A stretch of 8,002 bases of DNA from an uncultured Lentisphaeria bacterium (GTDB taxonomy: Bacteria > Verrucomicrobiota > Lentisphaeria > JABSQK01 > CAJWLW01), in contig CAJWLW010000225.1 of NCBI GenBank assembly GCA_913042885.1, forward strand, positions 1-8,002, given 5' to 3'. This document shows positions 1-6,852 of this stretch, piece by piece. The notes under the pieces were generated by a model, which worked only from the letters and a program-made list of their open reading frames with translations, was not told where the DNA came from and made no database searches. The translations under genes and the position numbers were made by a program. How positions within the stretch are numbered: the first letter of the stretch is position 1; each line of letters opens with the position of its first letter.

Positions 1-1056
1 CGCGGCGATGTTGAGAAACTCATTGTGCGGGTGAGTGCTTACCGGTGCGGCCACTGCGGTGCGATCATGATAGCGCGACTTCATGCGGTAAGGCGCGTAC
101 GCCTTGGTGAATTGTCCGGGGCCGACCCCCAACGCCATGTCGAACGGTTGGTTTGCAGTAGCGGCTGCGTTACTGTCGGTAAACAAGCCGCGTCCTCCCG
201 TCAGGATCGGGTCGTGGTCGACGATCATATTCACGGTGCTGGCCCACATCGGCAGGCGGATGTCGGTCTTGACCTTCTGTGCCGGCAACGTTGGATAGCG
301 GGTCAATACCACGAAGACGATCAAAGTAACGGCCAGACCGAGAAACACGGTGAGCAGCACGCGCTCGAGCTTGCGGATGTGGGCGTAGGCCAGCACGATG
401 CCAAGCATGATCAACGCCAGCCAGGCGCCGCGGCTGTAACAGCGATAGGCCAGCACAAGGGTAATCGGCGCGGTAAGCAGGGCCGCCACAATGTTGCGCG
501 ACACCAGGTTGCCGAAAAGTTTGCGTTGCTTGAGAAACATGAACGCCACCAGCCCCAGGCCTAAATACATCGAGCTGGCCCAGTTGCGATTGCCGCTCAG
601 GCCAACGACGTCGCTGTCGTTTAAGATCGAGACCAGACCGGTGAGGATGTAGACGATCCACAACGAGAAGCCGAAGGCCATGATGCGTTCAACTCGCAAC
701 CCGGTCGCCTTGACTGCTGTCGCAACCGCCAGCGGGATCAGGACCTGGCCGAGCAGCTCGACGGCTTCCTGGCCGTGCTGCGGCTGCAGGGCGAAAGAAA
801 TGATCACCGAACCGGCAAACACCAGCATCGCGACCAACGGCATGCGCCTGGGCAGATGCGGCGATCCGAGCACAATCGGCAGAGCCAGCACAGACAGGAT
901 GAATTGCGACGGCACTGCGAAATGGAACGTCAACGTCCTGATGGCTTCCGGAAGAAACGATAACGGCGGCACGATCCCGAGCGGATAGCCGAGAAACACG
1001 ACGACGGCGAAAGCCACGAGATAGAAAGTACTCAGACGGTGATGCAATGCGACCAT
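1..1056 (-). CDS. O-antigen ligase / polymerase family membrane protein (Wzy_C/WaaL-like), partial at its C-terminus
   Basis: The minus strand is open from an ATG at 1056 to the window edge, giving 352 residues with no stop, so the 3' end is missing. The protein is strongly hydrophobic, with membrane-like stretches near residues 10-30, 48-65, 73-90, 102-116, 126-145, 160-176, 188-205, 209-226 and 232-252, then a long soluble loop. Typical family signatures are present: YSRGAWLAL (207-215), GVGPGQF (310-316) and THPHNEFLN (341-349); the arginine and histidine in such motifs are the conserved functional residues of WaaL-type ligases. Members join O-antigen or another undecaprenyl-linked glycan to an acceptor, or polymerise such glycans, on the periplasmic side of the inner membrane; the exact substrate cannot be told. 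The loop is where the family domain sits, so the missing part is probably only the last membrane helices. The start is uncertain: an in-frame GTG at 1092 would add 12 residues, and neither start has a clear ribosome binding site. Confidence 0.85.
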   Translation of the reverse strand, partial: MVALHHRLSTFYLVAFAVVVFLGYPLGIVPPLSFLPEAIRTLTFHFAVPSQFILSVLALPIVLGSPHLPRRMPLVAMLVFAGSVIISFALQPQHGQEAVELLGQVLIPLAVATAVKATGLRVERIMAFGFSLWIVYILTGLVSILNDSDVVGLSGNRNWASSMYLGLGLVAFMFLKQRKLFGNLVSRNIVAALLTAPITLVLAYRCYSRGAWLALIMLGIVLAYAHIRKLERVLLTVFLGLAVTLIVFVVLTRYPTLPAQKVKTDIRLPMWASTVNMIVDHDPILTGGRGLFTDSNAAATANQPFDMALGVGPGQFTKAYAPYRMKSRYHDRTAVAAPVSTHPHNEFLNIAA

Positions 1057-1472
1057 ATCAGTGGTGGGACCCGAATAAGAGGATTGGCTCACAGTCAGAC
1101 GCGCAGGAGTGCTGCCAGGCAGCTGGCCCAGTGCGGTAACTGACTGATAAAATACGAGTTAGAATGGTTTTGGCGAGTTCGCGACCCAAATGAACCTGGC
1201 ACGATTACGAGCCGCCCGGTCTTCTTCTGGTGCCGTACGGTCGGCGGGCGCACGAATTAGCCAAGCAGTGCGGCGGGGAGGAAAGTCACCGGTGCATGAT
1301 CAAATCACGTCGGTTTGTTTTTCAGCGCTTGTCTTCGCGCCATTGGACGTTCATTGGGCCTTCGGTTTTCGGATTTTAATCATGAACAAAGTGCCTTCGT
1401 TCCCTGCCAGGACTGCGGTGTTGGGCACGTATCGACTTTCTCAACGTCGGTCGAGGGTTCGGCGATGTCCAA

Positions 1473-1512
1473 TATAAATGTCAGCACTCTCGGCATATTC
1501 ACAGTAGTGCTG
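1473..1512 (+). promoter_or_regulatory. Candidate -10 box followed by a 7-bp inverted repeat upstream of the amidase
   Basis: TATAAA at 1473-1478 resembles a sigma-70 -10 element, although no good -35 lies at the usual distance. Just downstream the arms CAGCACT (1482-1488) and AGTGCTG (1506-1512) form a perfect 7-bp inverted repeat with a 17-base spacer. A transcript from this -10 would begin at about 1485, inside the left arm, which is a common operator position. The repeat could instead be a small hairpin in the leader. A match of this size can arise by chance. Confidence 0.25.
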
Positions 1513-1534
1513 TAGCTGATCGGCTTCGAAGCGT

Positions 1535-1540
1535 TAATAT
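1535..1540 (+). promoter_or_regulatory. Possible -10 box giving a leaderless amidase transcript
   Basis: TAATAT lies at 1535-1540, seven bases before the GTG at 1547. If used as a -10 element, transcription would start on or next to the start codon. This would fit the lack of a convincing Shine-Dalgarno sequence before the gene. No clear -35 is visible around 1512-1517, so the call is weak. Confidence 0.2.
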
Positions 1541-1546
1541 ACCACC

Positions 1547-2845
1547 GTGAATATCCCGAACAATCATCTGTCCGCACTGGTGCCGAGCCTGCGCAGCGGG
1601 GCGCTGGATTTGCACGAGTACCTTGACACGCTGCAGGCTGTGCACGACCGCCTCGAGCCGACGATCCAGGCACTGAGGCCGGAACCCGACCGCTTCAAGC
1701 GCCTGCACGCGGAAGCCGATGTGCTGCGCGAAAAGTTTGCGGACACCGCAAACCGGCCGCCGCTGTTCGGAATTCCCGTTGGCGTCAAGGACATCATCCG
1801 AGCCGACGGTTTTTCGATCACCGCCGGTTCACGATTGCCTTCCGACTGTTTCGCCGGGGCGGAAGCGTCGATAGTGTCGCGGCTGCGGCAGGCCGGCGCT
1901 TTGATCCTGGGCATCACGTACTGCACGGAGTTTGCCTATTACAATCCCGGGCCGACCTGCAACCCCATCAACTACGGCCACACACCCGGCGGTTCGAGCA
2001 GCGGCTCGGCGGCGGCGGTCGCCGCCGGCTACTGCCCGCTGGCGCTGGCGACACAGACCCAGGGCTCGGTTATCCGGCCGGCGGCGTTCTGCGGCATCAT
2101 CGGTTACAAGGCAACCTTCGACCGCATTCCGATCGCCGGTGTCGTGCCGTTCTCGAAATCGGTGGACACGCTCGGGTTCTGCGTCGATGACATTGCGAGC
2201 CTGGGGATGGTTGCGTCGGTCGTCGTCAATGACTGGCAGCCGGAGACCGCCAGTGGTCCCTTCGTATTCGGAGTGCCCGAGGGGCCCTATCTGGAATGTA
2301 CGGAGCCCGCAGCTTTGACACAGTTCCGGGACACCTGCCGGCGCCTCACCGCTGCCGGCCATGAGATTCGCCCAGTGCCGATGATGGCTGACTTCGCCGA
2401 GCTGCGGCAGCGGCACGTTGATCTGGTTAGTGCGGAGTTTGCAGTCCTGCATCGGGACTGGTACCCGCGTTACGGCCATTGCTACAGCTCCGTGGCTTCC
2501 GAGCTCTATGCCTATGCGACCGGCATCGAGGAAGGCCGCATTGCCATTTGTCGTGAGAGTCGTCTGCAGTTGCGCGAGCACATTCATGAGGCGATGGCAA
2601 CGAATGGCCTCAGTGCCTGGTTGACGCCGGCAGCGCACGGGCCGGCGCCAGCGACGCTGGCAAAAACCGGTGAGCCAGTGATGAATCTGCCATGGACTCA
2701 CGCTCTGCTGCCGGCCGTGACGGTGCCGTGCGGTAACGAGCAGGGCAGCGGTTTACCGCTGGGGCTGCAGCTCGTCGGCAAGTTCGGCGAGGACGAGGCG
2801 CTGGTCGCGCAATGCCAGGCGATTGCCCCGGTCGTGTCGGGATAG
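1547..2845 (+). CDS. Amidase signature family hydrolase
   Basis: A 432-residue protein of the amidase signature family, which hydrolyses amide bonds through a Ser-cisSer-Lys triad. The triad is visible: Lys81 in GVKD, Ser150 in the GGSSSGSA loop (148-155), and the nucleophile Ser174 in TQTQGSVIRPAAFCG (169-183). The signal IRPAAFCGIIGYK is typical of the family. The C-terminus has the usual MNLPWTHALLPAVTVP and GLPLGLQLVG segments, so the protein looks complete, though somewhat shorter than GatA-type members (about 480-490). No signal peptide is seen, so it should be cytoplasmic. The start is GTG; no in-frame ATG lies between it and the conserved core, and there is no strong ribosome binding site. 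No gatB or gatC is adjacent, so a tRNA amidotransferase role is unlikely. The substrate cannot be predicted. The gene stands alone, convergent with the fusion gene downstream. Confidence 0.9.
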   Translation: MNIPNNHLSALVPSLRSGALDLHEYLDTLQAVHDRLEPTIQALRPEPDRFKRLHAEADVLREKFADTANRPPLFGIPVGVKDIIRADGFSITAGSRLPSDCFAGAEASIVSRLRQAGALILGITYCTEFAYYNPGPTCNPINYGHTPGGSSSGSAAAVAAGYCPLALATQTQGSVIRPAAFCGIIGYKATFDRIPIAGVVPFSKSVDTLGFCVDDIASLGMVASVVVNDWQPETASGPFVFGVPEGPYLECTEPAALTQFRDTCRRLTAAGHEIRPVPMMADFAELRQRHVDLVSAEFAVLHRDWYPRYGHCYSSVASELYAYATGIEEGRIAICRESRLQLREHIHEAMATNGLSAWLTPAAHGPAPATLAKTGEPVMNLPWTHALLPAVTVPCGNEQGSGLPLGLQLVGKFGEDEALVAQCQAIAPVVSG

Positions 2846-2937
2846 CCACCTGTATTCGCCTTCCCCGGAAAAAGGTCATCGGAAGACATGCCGCCGTACA
2901 TATCACGGGGCCGTTGTCTCGGCATTCAGCGGCACAG

Positions 2938-2964
2938 GGATCTGGCAGCCGGACGCAGAGATCC
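2938..2964 (-). terminator. Weak inverted repeat just after the rpiB-glyA stop
   Basis: GGATCT (2938-2943) and AGATCC (2959-2964) form a perfect 6-bp inverted repeat with a 15-base loop. It begins 11 bases past the TAA of the fusion gene, in the 129-base gap between two converging genes. No T-run follows on either strand, so it is not a standard intrinsic terminator; it may protect the 3' end or be chance. Confidence 0.2.
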
Positions 2965-2974
2965 GTTCAACTCG

Positions 2975-4693
2975 TTACAGGCAGGGCACGGGAAACCGGC
3001 TGACCAGCTCGTGGATTGCCTCGCGCACTTCGGTGATGACGGCCGGGTTGTCGTAATTGGCGACGACGCGGTGAATGAGCTTGCCGATCTCGATCATCTC
3101 CGGCTCTTTCATGCCACGCGTGGTGATGGTCGGGGTGCCGATGCGCAGGCCGCTGGTGACCGTGGCCTTCTCCGTGTCGAACGGGATGAGGTTCTTGTTC
3201 ACTGTGATGGCCGCCTCGTCGAGGGCGTTGGCGGCTTTGTCGCCCGTTGTGCCGAGCGGCCGCAGGTCGACCAACATGAGATGGTTGTCGGTGCCGCCGG
3301 AAACAATGCGGAAGCCGCAGTCCGTCAGTGTTTCCGCCAGCGTAGCGGCGTTCTTCACGACCTGCTGGGAGTATGCTTTGAACTCGTCCGATGCGGCTTC
3401 CCGGAGGCAGATGGCCTTGGCAGCTATGACATGCATCAGCGGCCCGCCCTGGATGCCTGGGAAGATCCTGGAGTTGATCCGCTTTGCGTACGCTTCTTTC
3501 ATGAGGATCAGGCCGGACCGCGGACCGCGCAGGGTTTTGTGCGTTGTCGATGTGACGACGTCGGCGTAGGGCACCGGGCTGGGATGGATGCCGGCGGCAA
3601 CGAGTCCGGCGATATGCGCCATATCGACGACGAAATACGCTCCGACATCGTCCGCGATAGCTCGCAGTCGCTCGAAATCGAGGACACGCGGATAGGCACT
3701 GGCGCCGGCCAGCAGCATTTTGGGCTGGTGCTCGCGTGCTAATGCCGCCATTTCGTCGTAGTCGAGCGTTTCCGTCTCGCGATTGACGCCGTAGCCGAAG
3801 CAGTTGTAAAGTTTGCCGCTGAAATTGACGTTGAGGCCATGCGTCAGATGACCACCGTGAGCAAGGTCCATGGCGAGCACGGTGTCACCCACGTCGAGCA
3901 GGGCCATGTACATTGCCATGTTCGCCTGGCTGCCGGAGTGCGGCTGGACGTTGGCGGCTTCAGCCCCGAACAGATCCTTGGCCCGGTCGATGGCGAGTTG
4001 TTCGACTTCGTCGACGTATTCGCAGCCGTCGTAGTAGCGTTTTCCCGGGTAGCCCTCGGCGTACTTGTTGGTCAGGCAGGAGCCGGCAGCGGCGCGTACC
4101 GCGGGGGACACGATGTTTTCTGAGGCGATGAGCTCGAGTACGGTGTCCTGCCGCTTTGTTTCCGCGACGACCCATTTCGCCACTTCCGGATCGGCGGCGT
4201 GGAGGACCGAGAAATCATCGGCGGCGTGGCGTTCGATCTTGTGAAGGCGCCGGGCGTGGCGTTCGTCACCGGTATAGGGCGTCTCCAGCCAGGCATCGAC
4301 AACTGCGTAGAGTTCGTTGGCGGTGATGTAATCGCCGCAGGTGACCAGGACGTTGGCGGCGTTGTGGGTGCGGCTCAGGCGTGCTTTGTCGACGGAATCA
4401 ACGACGGCTGCGCGCACGTAGGGAAAACGGTTGGCGTTGATGCACATGCCTGCCCCGGTGCGGCAGATGAGAATGCCGCAGTCGGCTTCGCCGTTGGCGA
4501 TGCGCTGCGCCAGCACGCTGGCGTAGTCGGGATAGTCGTCCGTTGGATCGTGTTCGTGCGGACCGAGGTCTTCGTAGTCGACAGAGTTTGCTCGCAGGTG
4601 CTCAGTGAGTTGCTGCTTGAGTTCGAAGCCGCCGTGGTCAGTTGCAATCAGAACGGTGAATGGCTTTCCGACAAAATCTTCGATTAATCTCAT
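2975..4693 (-). CDS. Ribose-5-phosphate isomerase B / serine hydroxymethyltransferase fusion protein
   Basis: A single 572-residue frame joins two complete enzymes. Residues 12 to about 152 are RpiB (ribulose 5-phosphate to ribose 5-phosphate): TDHGGFELK with Asp19-His20, DYPDYA (53-58), the catalytic Cys77 and Thr79 in [10 protein letters not shown], His110 in RTHNAANVL, and HARR (146-149). Residues from about 167 to 572 are PLP-dependent GlyA (serine plus tetrahydrofolate to glycine plus methylene-tetrahydrofolate): ELIASEN (187-193), [14 protein letters not shown] (208-221), [10 protein letters not shown] (355-364), the PLP lysine Lys386 in [12 protein letters not shown], and [11 protein letters not shown] (517-527). 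The linker is about 15 residues, and no ATG, GTG or TTG in frame near it would allow GlyA to start alone. The 406-residue GlyA part compares with about 417 in E. coli, so neither half is truncated. The CRTG in place of the usual CGTG in the RpiB loop is unusual. The ATG overlaps the upstream phosphatase stop (ATGA) and has no strong ribosome binding site, suggesting translational coupling. Confidence 0.95.
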   Translation of the reverse strand: MRLIEDFVGKPFTVLIATDHGGFELKQQLTEHLRANSVDYEDLGPHEHDPTDDYPDYASVLAQRIANGEADCGILICRTGAGMCINANRFPYVRAAVVDSVDKARLSRTHNAANVLVTCGDYITANELYAVVDAWLETPYTGDERHARRLHKIERHAADDFSVLHAADPEVAKWVVAETKRQDTVLELIASENIVSPAVRAAAGSCLTNKYAEGYPGKRYYDGCEYVDEVEQLAIDRAKDLFGAEAANVQPHSGSQANMAMYMALLDVGDTVLAMDLAHGGHLTHGLNVNFSGKLYNCFGYGVNRETETLDYDEMAALAREHQPKMLLAGASAYPRVLDFERLRAIADDVGAYFVVDMAHIAGLVAAGIHPSPVPYADVVTSTTHKTLRGPRSGLILMKEAYAKRINSRIFPGIQGGPLMHVIAAKAICLREAASDEFKAYSQQVVKNAATLAETLTDCGFRIVSGGTDNHLMLVDLRPLGTTGDKAANALDEAAITVNKNLIPFDTEKATVTSGLRIGTPTITTRGMKEPEMIEIGKLIHRVVANYDNPAVITEVREAIHELVSRFPVPCL

Positions 4694-5172
4694 GGGTCCG
4701 GCTCGGTCAGTCGTTTATTGATATGCTCCAGCAGCGCGTCCAGAGCGGGCTTCATCGTTGTAAGGCACTGGCTGTATTCGTCGACGCTGCCGCCGAACGG
4801 ATCGTCGATATTGATCTTGCTGTCCACGAAGCTCATCAATGTAAAGGTTTTTTCGGGGGCTGCCACCGGCGAGTGCTGCAATTGCGCCAGATGCGCGTGC
4901 GTCATCGTGACAATGAGATCGGCGGCGGCAACATGGTCGTCGGTAAGTTGGTGGCTGCGGGACGTCGGTGTGTCGACCCCTTCGTGATTCAATGTCTTGG
5001 CGGCCGTCTCGCTCATCGGCTCGCCGTCGAGGGCCGCGAGCCCAACGGACTCAACGGAGACATCAATTCCGGCCACTTCGCACAGGTGCTGGAAATACGC
5101 CGCCGCCATCGGACTGCGACAGGTATTGCCGGTGCATACAAACAGGATCGTCATGGTGCGATTGGCGGACAT
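4690..5172 (-). CDS. Low-molecular-weight phosphatase, YwlE-like (predicted protein-arginine phosphatase)
   Basis: A 160-residue cytoplasmic phosphatase of the low-molecular-weight PTP fold. The P-loop is [13 protein letters not shown] (11-23), with nucleophile Cys13 and Arg19; the general acid is Asp124 in DDPFGG (123-128). The middle segment [11 protein letters not shown] (84-94) and the TFTL (109-112) strand resemble Bacillus YwlE closely. Thr17 occupies the position that in YwlE (Thr11) is known to select phospho-arginine over phospho-tyrosine, so arginine phosphatase activity is inferred; a protein-tyrosine phosphatase role remains possible. The ATG at 5172 is preceded by GAGGAA with a spacing of 8 bases, which supports it, although Met7 matches the start of many homologues. 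It is the first gene of a two-gene operon with the RpiB-GlyA fusion, overlapping it by 4 bases. No McsB-type arginine kinase is in view. Confidence 0.9.
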   Translation of the reverse strand: MSANRTMTILFVCTGNTCRSPMAAAYFQHLCEVAGIDVSVESVGLAALDGEPMSETAAKTLNHEGVDTPTSRSHQLTDDHVAAADLIVTMTHAHLAQLQHSPVAAPEKTFTLMSFVDSKINIDDPFGGSVDEYSQCLTTMKPALDALLEHINKRLTEPDP

Positions 5173-5196
5173 GGTGTGATTTCCTCAGTCGCCGGC

Positions 5197-5223
5197 AATA
5201 TAACCTGCTCTCGCGACCATCAA
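5197..5223 (-). promoter_or_regulatory. Weak candidate promoter for the phosphatase operon
   Basis: Read on the minus strand, TTGATG (5223-5218) and TATATT (5202-5197) resemble -35 and -10 elements separated by only 15 bases, shorter than the usual 17. They lie shortly upstream of the GAGGAA ribosome binding site and the ATG at 5172. The position is right but the match is modest. Confidence 0.3.
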
Positions 5224-5276
5224 ATGACTGCAGCAGAACGGAACTCATCCGCGTGCCATTACGGATTCAAAACATT

Positions 5277-5337
5277 GGCGAAATTGTACCGTTCGCCTTC
5301 GTCGGAGGAAACTGTAGCGCTACGAATCAACAATTCG
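5277..5337. promoter_or_regulatory. Cluster of three short dyads in the divergent control region
   Basis: Three inverted repeats lie within 61 bases between the divergent phosphatase and desaturase genes: GGCGAA (5277-5282) with TTCGCC (5292-5297); the perfect 10-base palindrome GTAGCGCTAC (5314-5323); and CGAAT (5323-5327) with ATTCG (5333-5337). The last overlaps the candidate -35 of the desaturase promoter. Such placement would suit a repressor or activator site, but I recognise no known operator, and each dyad is short enough to be chance. Confidence 0.25.
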
Positions 5338-5356
5338 CGATGAACGGATGTATAGT
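5327..5356 (+). promoter_or_regulatory. Candidate sigma-70-type promoter of the desaturase gene
   Basis: TCAACA (5327-5332, four of six matches to TTGACA) and TATAGT (5351-5356, five of six to TATAAT) are 18 bases apart. This would give a leader of roughly 55 bases before the ATG at 5418. The same TATAGT hexamer occurs upstream of the ankyrin gene. Prediction by eye only. Confidence 0.35.
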
Positions 5357-5417
5357 CCTGCTTTATCCTCGTTGTCCTCGGCTGTGGGTCGAGATAGATT
5401 ACGTCCGGAGATGCGTT

Positions 5418-6575
5418 ATGGCTGACATTCACGATGAACGAGCTACAATTGGCTGGTACCGCACGCCGATACCCGGCGAGACCCTGCAGGCTTTGAACGC
5501 CCGCAGCGATCTCAAAGGCCTGCTGCAGTCGGGCGGCTATCTTGCCCTGGTCTGCTGCACGGCTGCCGCCTCGCTGTGGAGCGCCTTCACGGGTTACTGG
5601 TATCTCACGCTGTTTCTGCTTCTCCTGCACGGCACGTGCTGCACGTTCACTATCAATGCCGTCCACGAGCTCTGCCACAACACGGTCTTCAAGAGCAAAC
5701 GGCTGAACGGTTTTTTCGTCCGCGTTTTTGGCTTCATCGGCTGGAATGACTGGGAGTGGTTCAATGCCAGCCACGCCAACCACCACCGCTACACGCTGCA
5801 TCCGCCGCGTGACGGTGAGGTGGTGCTGCCGATCGTCTTGCTCTCCCGCAAGAGCTTTTGGAAAACGGCGTTCTGGTCGCCCCGTGGCCCCTACCACCTG
5901 GTCAGGGCCGCGGTCCTGAAAGCCCGCGGCTGCTTCGAAGACGAGTGGACCCGCAGCATCTTTCCAGAAGACAAACCCGAGGCGATCCGCAGGTTGAAGG
6001 CTTGGAATCGTTTCGTTCTGATCGGCCACGGCATCATCGTTGCCGGCTCAATCGCCGCTGCTGTGATCACCGGGCGTTGGGCCTGGCTGCTGGTGCCGCA
6101 TGTCGTTTCTTTCAGTAGCACCTACGGCGGTTGGCTCTTCTATTTTTGCAACAACACCCAGCACGTCGGCCTGACCGACAACGTTCCCGACTTTCGGCTC
6201 TGCTGCCGTTCCATGAAGTTGCCGTGGATCGTCTCCTTTCTTTACTGGCACATGCAGTACCACACCGAGCACCATATGTATGCTGCCGTGCCGTGCTACA
6301 ACCTGCGCAAACTGCGTAAGTGCCTCGCTCACGATCTTCCCGAGTTCAAAGGCGTGATCGGTACTTGGCAGGAGATCGCGATGATCCTAGAGCGCCAAAA
6401 GAGCGAGCCGGACTACCAGTATATCCACCCACTCCCCGAGACTGCCCAGCCCGTGCTCATCGGGAACCGTGAAGCCGAAATTGCTGCCGGTGCTGTCGCC
6501 GCCGACCCCGGTGCCAACTGCGACGAACTGAACCTCCATGCCGACGTTGAGTCCGCAGCCCGCCACCCGGCATGA
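5418..6575 (+). CDS. Membrane fatty acid desaturase family protein
   Basis: A 385-residue integral membrane di-iron enzyme. The three histidine boxes of the family are present: HELCH (83-87), HANHH (119-123) and HTEHH (282-286); a further conserved-looking histidine is in NNTQHVGL (245-252). Hydrophobic segments lie near residues 39-57, 60-80, 100-109, 200-217, 222-240 and 268-278, with the boxes on the cytoplasmic side as expected. Members insert double bonds into, or hydroxylate, acyl chains and related lipids using O2 and an electron donor. The position of attack and the substrate cannot be assigned, and a hydroxylase or other lipid oxygenase is possible. The chosen ATG follows CGGAG (5406-5410) by 7 bases. 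The frame is open far upstream, but that part is antisense to the phosphatase gene and is not coding. The last 45 or so residues form an acidic, alanine-rich tail outside the family core. The protein has three CC pairs (46-47, 74-75, 262-263). Confidence 0.9.
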   Translation: MADIHDERATIGWYRTPIPGETLQALNARSDLKGLLQSGGYLALVCCTAAASLWSAFTGYWYLTLFLLLLHGTCCTFTINAVHELCHNTVFKSKRLNGFFVRVFGFIGWNDWEWFNASHANHHRYTLHPPRDGEVVLPIVLLSRKSFWKTAFWSPRGPYHLVRAAVLKARGCFEDEWTRSIFPEDKPEAIRRLKAWNRFVLIGHGIIVAGSIAAAVITGRWAWLLVPHVVSFSSTYGGWLFYFCNNTQHVGLTDNVPDFRLCCRSMKLPWIVSFLYWHMQYHTEHHMYAAVPCYNLRKLRKCLAHDLPEFKGVIGTWQEIAMILERQKSEPDYQYIHPLPETAQPVLIGNREAEIAAGAVAADPGANCDELNLHADVESAARHPA

Positions 6576-6586
6576 CCTGTGGGCGC

Positions 6587-6604
6587 GTTGCCGCAGCCGG
6601 CAAC
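6587..6604 (+). terminator. Hairpin after the desaturase stop, without a T-run
   Basis: GTTGCCG (6587-6593) and CGGCAAC (6598-6604) form a perfect 7-bp GC-rich stem with a 4-base loop, starting 11 bases past the TGA. No U-tract follows, so it is not a canonical intrinsic terminator; it could block exonucleases at the 3' end or act with another factor. Confidence 0.35.
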
Positions 6605-6805
6605 TGACCCTGCCAAACGGGCCGCGGCGAATGATCGAAGGTTGCCAGGTTGACCAGCGGCCTGTGGGGGGGCACTCGGCAGGCGCAACGCAGTCGGAAC
6701 CAACCGGCTATGAACGGGATTCGACCCAGCATCCCGGTTTATTTTTCTGGTCGAAGTGTTACATTCTATCCATCATGTTTTGGATGCGTTAGCACATCTG
6801 AGTCT

Positions 6806-6852
6806 GGATTAGACGAATCCTGCCGATTCTGGAATGATGCCTGCGTTATAGT
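6806..6852 (+). promoter_or_regulatory. Candidate promoter with overlapping dyads upstream of the ankyrin gene
   Basis: TATAGT at 6847-6852 is a fair -10 element, about 50 bases before the ATG; no good -35 is seen at 6824-6829. Two overlapping inverted repeats lie just upstream: GGATT (6806-6810) with AATCC (6816-6820), and GAATC (6815-6819) with GATTC (6825-6829). An activator site could compensate for the missing -35, but this is inference from very short repeats. Confidence 0.25.

Larger units (their letters stand above)
1057..1546. other. Gene-free region between divergent ligase and amidase genes
   Basis: About 490 bases separate the start of the minus-strand ligase gene from the GTG start of the amidase. 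Short reading frames occur here, for example 1190-1477 and 1315-1515 on the plus strand, but they overlap each other and their products are arginine/serine-rich with no recognisable family. I regard them as chance. The stretch from about 1300 is more AT-rich than the flanking genes and carries the candidate promoter elements and the inverted repeat listed separately. It should hold the divergent promoters for both genes. I see no tRNA, IS end or long repeat. Confidence 0.5.

Noticed and set aside
25..661. Plus- and minus-strand frames (25-564 and 170-661) at the left end
   Set aside because: Both are shadows of the O-antigen ligase frame, which runs off the edge and shows real membrane segments and family motifs.
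1190..1515. Two overlapping small frames in the gap before the amidase
   Set aside because: No recognisable product, biased composition and no convincing ribosome binding sites; probably chance.
1829..2701. Long minus-strand frame (290 codons) opposite the amidase
   Set aside because: The product is arginine- and histidine-rich with no family features, as expected for the antisense of a GC-rich gene; the plus-strand amidase has all catalytic motifs.
2888..3742. Plus-strand frame (284 codons) opposite the GlyA domain
   Set aside because: Fully explained as a shadow of the strongly conserved GlyA sequence on the other strand.
4180..4260. Idea that the RpiB-GlyA fusion comes from a sequencing error removing a stop
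   Set aside because: Both domains are complete and in the same frame, the linker reads smoothly with normal composition, and no start codon for a separate GlyA exists there; a base error is possible but not suggested.
5224..5343. 39-codon frame in the divergent region
   Set aside because: It is only the tail of a longer shadow frame, with no ribosome binding site or family match, and it covers the likely promoter.
4968..5417. 150-codon upstream extension of the desaturase reading frame
   Set aside because: It lies antisense to the phosphatase gene and across its control region, has no desaturase-like sequence, and the ATG at 5418 has a proper ribosome binding site.
5411..5425. Four-codon mini-frame starting at ATG 5411 and overlapping the desaturase start
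   Set aside because: Its ATG is directly next to the ribosome binding site with no spacing, so it is unlikely to be translated.
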